Of a stretch of 6,571 bases of DNA, positions 1-4,920 are shown piece after piece. Under the pieces are notes generated by a model. It saw only the letters and a list, made by a program, of their open reading frames with translations, had not been told where the DNA came from and made no database searches. Origin of the DNA: Kiritimatiellia bacterium (GTDB lineage: Bacteria > Verrucomicrobiota > Kiritimatiellia > RFP12 > UBA1067); NCBI GenBank assembly GCA_017459225.1, contig JAFUDL010000313.1, forward strand, positions 1-6,571, given 5' to 3'. Numbering within the stretch: the stretch's first letter is position 1; each line of letters opens with the position of its first letter. Made by a program: the position numbers and the translations under genes.

Positions 1-54
1 ATTTTGGAGTTTTCCCTTTTTTCTTGGAAAGTCGGGTTAAAGGCGGCGGACGGG

Positions 55-126
55 GCCGCCGCCGCAAAACAGGCCGCCGCCGCAAAACAGGCCGGCACCG
101 CAAAACGGGCCGCCCCCGCAAAACGC
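55..126. repeat. Four tandem copies of an 18-nt GC-rich unit
   Basis: Units lie at 55-72, 73-90, 91-108 and 109-126. The first two are identical (GCC GCC GCC GCA AAA CAG) and the last two differ at two or three positions. The period is a multiple of three, and two + frames are open from the window edge through the array. Frame 1 reads Ala/Lys-rich (AAAAKQ units) to TAG at 145-147. Frame 3 reads Arg/Lys-rich (RRRKTG units) to TAG at 159-161. Either could be the low-complexity tail of a gene starting upstream, but neither has a recognisable domain, so I do not call a CDS. An 8-bp perfect inverted repeat (42-49 with 56-63, 6-nt loop) sits at the left edge of the array; no T-run follows it. The first 54 bases are otherwise T-rich with nothing recognisable. 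Confidence 0.85.
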
Positions 127-132
127 AAACTA

Positions 133-167
133 AGCACCAGGCACTAGGCACTAGGCACTAGGCACTC
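133..167. repeat. Heptamer tandem array, consensus GGCACTA
   Basis: There are five consecutive 7-nt units: AGCACCA (133-139), GGCACTA (140-146, 147-153, 154-160) and GGCACTC (161-167). Three are identical and the outer two are diverged. The array ends 4 nt before the extended -10 element of adk, so it occupies the place where a -35 hexamer would lie. A second, unrelated array with the same 7-nt period lies at 6216-6278. Confidence 0.9.
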
Positions 168-171
168 AATA

Positions 172-180
172 TGCTATAAT
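172..180 (+). promoter_or_regulatory. Extended -10 promoter for adk-map
   Basis: TGCTATAAT is a perfect extended -10 (TGn followed by TATAAT at 175-180). No good -35 is present at 16-18 nt upstream, where the heptamer array lies; the extended TG commonly compensates for a weak -35. A start site 6-8 nt past the hexamer would fall at 186-188, only 3-5 nt before ATG 191, so the mRNA is predicted to be leaderless or nearly so. No Shine-Dalgarno is visible before the ATG, which agrees. The sequence TATAATATT recurs at the same distance before the radical SAM gene. Confidence 0.75.
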
Positions 181-190
181 ATTGCGCGCT

Positions 191-823
191 ATGAATATTG
201 TAATTCTTCTAGGCGCCCCGGGATCGGGGAAAGGCACGGTGGCGGGCAGGCTCGCCGCCGAACACGCGAATCTCAAGCACGTCTCGAGCGGCGACCTGCT
301 GCGCGGCGCTGTGGCAAAAGGCACAGCCGCAGGCAAGGAGGCGAGCGCGTACATGGAGGCCGGCAAGCTCGTGCCCGACGCCCTCATCGCCACGATGATC
401 AAGGACGTAGTGGCCGAGACCACGGGCGACGTCACCATGCTTCTCGACGGCTTCCCCCGCAACCTCGCCCAGGCGAAGATCCTCGACGAAATGGGCGCGC
501 CCGTCACGCACGCCGTTCTCATCGACGTGCCCGACGAAATCATCCAGGACCGCATCGCCGGACGCCGCACCTGCCCGAAGTGCAAGGCCGGCTACCACGT
601 CAAGAACCTTCCCCCTAAGGTCGAGGGCATCTGCGACGTGTGCGGAACCGAGCTCACCATCCGCAAGGACGACAACCCCGAGACCGTCAAGGACCGCCTC
701 GTGGTCTACCACCAGCAGACCGAGCCCCTGATCGCCTACTACAGGGACAAGGGCATCCTCCGCACAGTCGACGGCACAACTGGCGTGGACAACGTCGCGG
801 CCGCCTTCCTCGAGGCGATCTGA
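191..823 (+). CDS. adk: Adenylate kinase
   Basis: This cytosolic enzyme converts ATP + AMP to 2 ADP. The 210-residue product has the normal long-form bacterial length. Visible motifs are the P-loop GAPGSGKGT (8-16), the NMP-binding motif with SSGDLLR (32-38), DGFPR (86-90), the LID domain (about 122-160) and a normal C-terminal helix. The LID carries four cysteines as CPKC (C128, C131) and CDVC (C148, C151), the zinc-binding arrangement seen in many adenylate kinases. I chose ATG 191 rather than an in-frame TTG at 182, because the family begins directly with the MxIxLLG strand and because 182 would lie upstream of the predicted transcription start. map follows 4 nt downstream. In many bacteria adk and map sit after secY in the ribosomal spc operon; here the pair has its own promoter. 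Confidence 0.97.
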   Translation: MNIVILLGAPGSGKGTVAGRLAAEHANLKHVSSGDLLRGAVAKGTAAGKEASAYMEAGKLVPDALIATMIKDVVAETTGDVTMLLDGFPRNLAQAKILDEMGAPVTHAVLIDVPDEIIQDRIAGRRTCPKCKAGYHVKNLPPKVEGICDVCGTELTIRKDDNPETVKDRLVVYHQQTEPLIAYYRDKGILRTVDGTTGVDNVAAAFLEAI

Positions 824-827
824 CGCG

Positions 828-1598
828 ATGAAGGTCGACATAAAGACCAAGGCACAGATCGACCGCATGCGCGTGGCATGCCGCATGAGCGCCGAGGTGC
901 GCGACCTTGCGGCGGCGGCGGTGCAGCCTGGCGTCACCACTGCCGACATCGACCAGGTGGTGCGCGACTACTGCCGCCGCAACAAGGTGGCCGCCAGCTT
1001 TCTCGGCTACGCGGGTTTCCCGGGCGCGATCTGCGTGAGCGTGAACGACGAGGTGATCCACGGCATTCCTGGTCCGCGCATGATCATGCCCGGCGACATC
1101 GTGAAGTGCGACGTTGGCATCAACACCCTAGGCTTCAACGGCGACACCAGCCGCACCGTGATGGTGGGCGTGAGCGACCCCGAGGTGATCCGTCTCGTGG
1201 AGACCACGAAGAAGTGCCTCGCCGCGGGCATCGCGGCCGCAGGGCCGGGAGTGCACCTCGGCGACGTGGGCTATGCCATCCAGAAAGTCGCGGAAGACGC
1301 CGGTTTCGGCGTCGTGCGCGACTGGATCGGCCACGGCGTGGGGCGCACGGTCCACGAGGATCCGGAAGTGCCCAACTACGGCAAGCCCGGCACGAAGCTC
1401 GTGCTGAGGCCCGGCATGACCATCGCAATCGAGCCGATGATCACGCTCACCAAGGCGGGCGCGAAGACCTACGTGAAGAAGTCCGACGGCTGGACGGTGC
1501 TCACCAACGACCACTGCATGGCCGCGCACTTCGAGCACACAGTCGCCATCACTGACGACGGCGCGGAGGTGCTCACGGTTCCGGCGGACTATCCGTAG
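828..1598 (+). CDS. map: Methionine aminopeptidase, type I
   Basis: This cytosolic metalloprotease removes the initiator Met from nascent proteins. The 256 residues form a single pita-bread domain without an N-terminal zinc-finger extension, so it is the simple type Ia form. All five metal ligands expected from the E. coli enzyme are present: D95, D106, H169, E202 and E236. H78 in the NDEVIHGIP motif matches the substrate-contact histidine. The start is ATG 828, 4 nt after the adk stop; only a weak GAGG (812-815) lies upstream, so re-initiation from adk is likely. The gene ends with TAG. Reading past it would add 23 codons through the downstream terminator stem, which shows that TAG works as a true stop here. 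Confidence 0.97.
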   Translation: MKVDIKTKAQIDRMRVACRMSAEVRDLAAAAVQPGVTTADIDQVVRDYCRRNKVAASFLGYAGFPGAICVSVNDEVIHGIPGPRMIMPGDIVKCDVGINTLGFNGDTSRTVMVGVSDPEVIRLVETTKKCLAAGIAAAGPGVHLGDVGYAIQKVAEDAGFGVVRDWIGHGVGRTVHEDPEVPNYGKPGTKLVLRPGMTIAIEPMITLTKAGAKTYVKKSDGWTVLTNDHCMAAHFEHTVAITDDGAEVLTVPADYP

Positions 1599-1627
1599 TC
1601 GAACGGCGAGTCTTCAGAAATGAGTTT

Positions 1628-1692
1628 CCGGCGGATGGACCCGAAGGCGCCACGGTCGAACGGTGACTGATTGTCCGTCCGCCGGTTTTTTT
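1628..1692 (+). terminator. Intrinsic terminator after map
   Basis: A 13-bp stem pairs 1628-1640 (CCGGCGGATGGAC) with 1673-1685 (GTCCGTCCGCCGG), every position paired with a single G-T wobble. It is followed at once by seven T residues (1686-1692). The 32-nt loop contains a small imperfect inner hairpin (CACGGT...ACGGTG). This is a classic Rho-independent terminator for adk-map on the + strand. Its 3' arm and T-run are reused as part of the next promoter. Confidence 0.9.
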
Positions 1693-1700
1693 GGTATAAT
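1671..1700 (+). promoter_or_regulatory. Promoter for the radical SAM-ABC operon, embedded in the terminator
   Basis: The -10 is TATAAT at 1695-1700, preceded by TGG, giving an extended TGn -10. A plausible -35 is TTGTCC (1671-1676, four of six consensus bases) with an 18-nt spacer. That -35 lies at the base of the map terminator's 3' arm and the terminator T-run is the spacer. The likely start site at 1706-1708 is 3-5 nt before ATG 1711, with no Shine-Dalgarno, so translation is predicted to be leaderless, as for adk. Confidence 0.75.
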
Positions 1701-1710
1701 ATTCCCCGAC

Positions 1711-2868
1711 ATGATTGGCATCTCGAAACTATATTTCGGCACGATAGAGGCGTCGGACGCTCTGCGCTACCAGCGAGGCGCGCATAGACGGCCCGTGGTG
1801 GTGTGGAACTGCACGCCCAAATGCAATCTAGCCTGCTCCCACTGCTATGCGGCCCACGAGGGCGCGCAGAGCGAGCTTTCAACCGAGCAGGCGCTGGGCG
1901 TCATAGACGATCTGGCCGCGTTCGGCGTGCCGGTTGTGCTGTTCTCGGGCGGCGAGCCCTTCGCCCGCGCCGACATCCGCACGCTGGCCGCCCATGCGAA
2001 GGCAAAGGGGCTGCGCGTCACTTTCTCCACGAACGGCACTCTGATCGACGACGACTGCGCCGACTGGATACGCGACCTGGGCGTCGCCTACGTGGGCATT
2101 TCCATAGACGGCACAGAGGCTGTGCACGACGCGTTCCGAAGGCGCCCTGGCGCATACGCGCTTTCCCTTGCGGCGATTCGCCGCCTGCGTGACCGCGGCG
2201 TGAAGGTGGGCCTGAGGGTGACGATGACGCGCACGAACGTGGCGGCGATTCCCGCGATCTTCGAGCTGATGCGCAGGGAGAAGGTGCCGCGCATCTGCCT
2301 GTACCACCTCGTCTACACGGGAAGGGGCAGGGAGATCGCGGCTACGGACCTCGACCACGCCGAGGCGAGGGCCGCTTTGGAGACGATCATCGAGGAGACG
2401 AGGCGCTGCTTCGACTCCGGCTTCCCGGTGGAGGTGCTTACGGTGGACAACGCCTGCGACGGCGTGGCGCTCTACATGAAGATGGCGAAGGAAGGTCACC
2501 CGAATGCGGCTAAGGCGCTGGAGCTGCTGCGGCTCAACGGCGGAAACTCGTCCGGAGAGGGCATCGCATGCATTTCTTGGGACGGAACGGTGTACCCCGA
2601 CCAGTTCTGGCGGAACCGTCCGGTCGGAAACGTGCAGGAGAGGCCGTTCTCCGAGATATGGGGCAATCCGCCATCAGGCTCGCTGCTGGATCTTCTTCGC
2701 CACAAGAAAGAGCATGTGAAGGGACGCTGCCGCGCCTGCCGCTGGCTCGACATATGCGGCGGCAACTTCCGCGCGCGCGGCGAAGCGGTCACTGGCGACA
2801 TGTGGGGCGAGGACCCCACTTGCTATCTCACTGACGAGGAGATTGCGGAAGAGGGGGATGCGCGATGA
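1711..2868 (+). CDS. Radical SAM/SPASM protein, AhbC/AhbD/NirJ (haem biosynthesis) type
   Basis: The 385-residue iron-sulphur enzyme has the radical SAM cluster motif CX3CX2C (C38, C42, C45), then FSGGEP (78-83) for SAM binding and STNGT (106-110). The C-terminal region holds an auxiliary-cluster motif CX2CX5CX21C (C340, C343, C349, C371). C287 (GIACIS) and C34 are extra cysteines. The blocks NGGNSSGEGIAC, GTVYPDQFW, VGNVQERPFSEIW and EDPTCYLTDEE are what I recall from enzymes that trim side chains of sirohaem derivatives in the alternative haem route (AhbC, AhbD) or haem d1 synthesis (NirJ). That subfamily call is from memory of the motifs, and peptide-modifying SPASM enzymes remain possible. 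The start is ATG 1711; an in-frame GTG at 1663 lies inside the terminator. The stop overlaps the exporter start (ATGA). Eight AGG arginine codons occur, compared with about three in adk and map together. Confidence 0.85.
   Translation: MIGISKLYFGTIEASDALRYQRGAHRRPVVVWNCTPKCNLACSHCYAAHEGAQSELSTEQALGVIDDLAAFGVPVVLFSGGEPFARADIRTLAAHAKAKGLRVTFSTNGTLIDDDCADWIRDLGVAYVGISIDGTEAVHDAFRRRPGAYALSLAAIRRLRDRGVKVGLRVTMTRTNVAAIPAIFELMRREKVPRICLYHLVYTGRGREIAATDLDHAEARAALETIIEETRRCFDSGFPVEVLTVDNACDGVALYMKMAKEGHPNAAKALELLRLNGGNSSGEGIACISWDGTVYPDQFWRNRPVGNVQERPFSEIWGNPPSGSLLDLLRHKKEHVKGRCRACRWLDICGGNFRARGEAVTGDMWGEDPTCYLTDEEIAEEGDAR
2852..2868 (+). promoter_or_regulatory. RBS and ATGA coupling junction
   Basis: AGGGGG (2852-2857) lies 7 nt before ATG 2865, and that ATG overlaps the TGA (2866-2868) of the radical SAM gene. 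The purine-rich site plus the 4-nt overlap predicts coupled translation of the two genes from one mRNA. Confidence 0.7.
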
Positions 2869-4835
2869 AGACGCATGAATACAAGCAGGAGTTCTTCGAC
2901 AGGGAGTATTCGGCGAAGGAGGCGTACGGGAGGCTGTGGAAATTCGCGCGAAAGTACAGGATGCGCATCTTCTTCGGCATCGTCTGCGGAATACTCACCG
3001 CAGGCACGCTGCTTCCGTTCTTCAACGTGATACAGCCGGCGCTCGACAAGGTGGGCGGCACGGCGCAGCAGGTTGAGCGGGCCGAGAAGAAGCCGGCTGA
3101 TGGCGGCGGGGCGGATGCGGCTGCGGAGAAGGCGCGCGATGAAGGCCGGGCCGATGCCGTCACGAAGGGCGAGCGAAAGATCAAGAAGGAGTTCGGCAAG
3201 ATACGGAAGTTCGCCGAGAAGCTGGGCTTCAAGCTGCAGGACGAGGACGAGGCCCTGGGCGCGCCGCTTCTCGTGGCGATCCTCGTTATCGTGCCACTGG
3301 CGGCGATTGCGCGATGTCTGTTCCTTTTCCTCAACAAATACTGCCTTTCATGGGCTGCGCTACATACGGTGCAGGACATCCGCTGCGCGATTCTGAGGCA
3401 CATACAGGAGCAGTCCATGCAGTTCCACGGCCGCATAGACGTGGGGCAGCTGATGAGCCGCGCCACGAGCGACCCCCGCCTCGTGCAGCACATCATCCAG
3501 CAGGTGCTGCAGGAGGTCGCCGAGGCGCCGTTCGAGATCGTGGTCTCGGTGGGATTCATCATCTGGAGCGCGGTGCATAACGACATGCTGCCCACGCTCG
3601 TGCGGCTCGTCGTGGGCTTCCCGCTCTTCATGTGCCCCGTGGTGCTGCTCTCCAGGCGCATCCGCAAGTGGGCCAAGAAGGCGCTCGAGCGCTTCTCGGT
3701 GGTGGGCTCGCGCATCCACGAGATACTCACGTGCATACGGGTGGTGAAGGCGTACAACACCGAGGAGTTCGAGAACAGGAAGTACGAGCAGGCGAACAAG
3801 AGCATGCTCAAGGCGTCGCTCAGGGCCGTGAGGTGGAGCCTCTTCGTGACGCCTGCCGTGGAGACTGTCGGCATCCTCCTGCTGTGCGCGTTCGTGACGT
3901 GGTGCTTCTTCGCTAAGGTCAAGCTTTCGGTGATAGTGCCGATGCTCGCGCCGCTGCTGCTCATATACCGCCCAATCAAGCAGCTCTCGAAGCTGCAGGT
4001 GCAGCTGGAGCAGTGCAGGGCCGCGCTCGTGCGCCTCTTCTCGATTCTAGACGTGAAGATGGAGCTGCCGGAGAAGGCGAACGCCGCGCCGAAGACGACG
4101 TTCGACGACAGGATCCGCTTCGAGGACGTCTCGTTCCGCTACGACACTGCAGACCGCGACGCCGTATCGCACGCCACCTTCGACATCCCGCGCGGCAAGG
4201 TGGTGGCGGTTGTAGGCGGCACCGGAAGCGGAAAATCGACTACGAGCGGACTGCTCGCGCGTTTCTACGATCCGTACTCGGGGCGCATCACGATGGACGG
4301 CGTGGATCTCCGCGACATGCGCGTGGCGGATCTCCGCTTGCTCGTCGGCAGCGTGATGCAGGAGACGCTTCTCTTCAACGACACGATCGAGGAGAACATC
4401 AAGTACGGCACCCCATCCGCCACGCACGAGCAGGTGGTTGCCGCAGCCAAGATGGCCAACGCCCACGAGTTCATAATGTCCCAGCCCGAAGGCTACGCCC
4501 GCAACGTAGGCGAGAAGGGCTTCGCGCTCTCCGGCGGCGAGCGTCAGCGAATCGCCATCGCGCGCGCCATCCTGCGCAATCCGCCCATTCTCATCCTCGA
4601 CGAGGCCACGAGCGCGCTCGACACCGTTACCGAACGCCTCGTGCAGAACGCCATTGAGAACCTGATGAAGGACCGCACCACCTTCGTCATCGCCCATCGC
4701 CTCTCCACAATCCGCAACGCCGACCTCATTCTCGTGATGGACGAAGGGCGCATCGTGGAGCGCGGAACGCACGACGAGCTCTACGCGGCGAACGGTCCCT
4801 ACCGCCGCCTCTGCGACATGCAGAAGACAGACTGA
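2865..4835 (+). CDS. MsbA-like ABC exporter (fused TMD-NBD)
   Basis: This 656-residue inner-membrane half-transporter should work as a homodimer. Hydrophobic segments lie near 35-56 (TM1), 133-157 (TM2), 222-262 (TM3-TM4) and 327-369 (TM5-TM6). The nucleotide-binding domain has Walker A GGTGSGKST (451-459), Q-loop Q499, signature LSGGERQ (555-561), Walker B ILILDE with catalytic E580, D-loop SALD and H-loop H611, so it should be an active ATPase. The best matches by eye are MsbA-like lipid A/lipid flippases, but the cargo cannot be read from sequence. The odd part is the loop between TM1 and TM2: about 75 residues (57-132), rich in Lys, Glu, Asp and Ala, where MsbA has about 20. Arginine codon choice changes at the domain boundary: 10 of 30 are AGG up to R416, none of 22 afterwards. 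Confidence 0.93.
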   Translation: MKTHEYKQEFFDREYSAKEAYGRLWKFARKYRMRIFFGIVCGILTAGTLLPFFNVIQPALDKVGGTAQQVERAEKKPADGGGADAAAEKARDEGRADAVTKGERKIKKEFGKIRKFAEKLGFKLQDEDEALGAPLLVAILVIVPLAAIARCLFLFLNKYCLSWAALHTVQDIRCAILRHIQEQSMQFHGRIDVGQLMSRATSDPRLVQHIIQQVLQEVAEAPFEIVVSVGFIIWSAVHNDMLPTLVRLVVGFPLFMCPVVLLSRRIRKWAKKALERFSVVGSRIHEILTCIRVVKAYNTEEFENRKYEQANKSMLKASLRAVRWSLFVTPAVETVGILLLCAFVTWCFFAKVKLSVIVPMLAPLLLIYRPIKQLSKLQVQLEQCRAALVRLFSILDVKMELPEKANAAPKTTFDDRIRFEDVSFRYDTADRDAVSHATFDIPRGKVVAVVGGTGSGKSTTSGLLARFYDPYSGRITMDGVDLRDMRVADLRLLVGSVMQETLLFNDTIEENIKYGTPSATHEQVVAAAKMANAHEFIMSQPEGYARNVGEKGFALSGGERQRIAIARAILRNPPILILDEATSALDTVTERLVQNAIENLMKDRTTFVIAHRLSTIRNADLILVMDEGRIVERGTHDELYAANGPYRRLCDMQKTD

Positions 4836-4848
4836 CGTCTGCCATGTC
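4815..4848 (+). other. Hairpin spanning the exporter stop codon
   Basis: GACATGCAGA (4815-4824) pairs with TCTGCCATGTC (4838-4848), 10 bp with one bulged C and a 13-nt loop that contains the TGA stop. CAGAC/GTCTG (4828-4832 with 4837-4841) offers an alternative short stem. No T-run follows, so this is not a canonical intrinsic terminator. It could protect the 3' end of the message or be chance. Confidence 0.35.
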
Positions 4849-4910
4849 TCAATCGTCAACGTTGGCATTTACGTACGTTAGGATTTTCACATTCAAAGCA
4901 AAGTCAAATC

Positions 4911-4916
4911 AAGGAG
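4911..4916 (+). promoter_or_regulatory. Shine-Dalgarno of the oxidoreductase gene
   Basis: AAGGAG lies 4 nt before ATG 4921 and 7 nt before a second ATG at 4924. The spacing favours the second Met as the main start. This clear SD contrasts with the SD-less starts of adk and the radical SAM gene. Confidence 0.8.
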
Positions 4917-4920
4917 AGAA

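Noticed and set aside
55..167. CRISPR-like array
   Set aside because: Units are directly adjacent 18-mers and 7-mers with no spacers; these are simple tandem repeats.
182..190. TTG start giving adk three extra codons
   Set aside because: It lies right after the -10 box, before the likely transcription start, and the family starts at the MxIxLLG strand.
209..949. 246-codon minus-strand frame opposite adk and map
   Set aside because: It crosses the junction of two certain genes and has no recognisable domain.
1663..1710. GTG start giving the radical SAM protein 16 extra residues
   Set aside because: This stretch is the terminator 3' arm, T-run and -10 box; ATG 1711 fits the family and the promoter spacing.
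2828..3979. 383-codon open frame on the minus strand opposite the exporter
   Set aside because: Its Ser/Arg/Cys-rich shadow sequence has no motif, while the + strand frame encodes a complete ABC exporter.
4815..4848. Intrinsic terminator after the exporter
   Set aside because: The hairpin is real on paper but no T-run follows it, so it is listed only as a hairpin.
4047..4868. 273-codon minus-strand frame opposite the exporter ATPase domain
   Set aside because: It is the antisense of the conserved NBD motifs, with no start signal and no domain of its own.
4862..4890. Promoter for the oxidoreductase gene (TTGGCA, 17 nt, TTTCAC)
   Set aside because: The -10 is too poor to support a call; a transcript from the exporter or an alternative sigma factor is equally possible.
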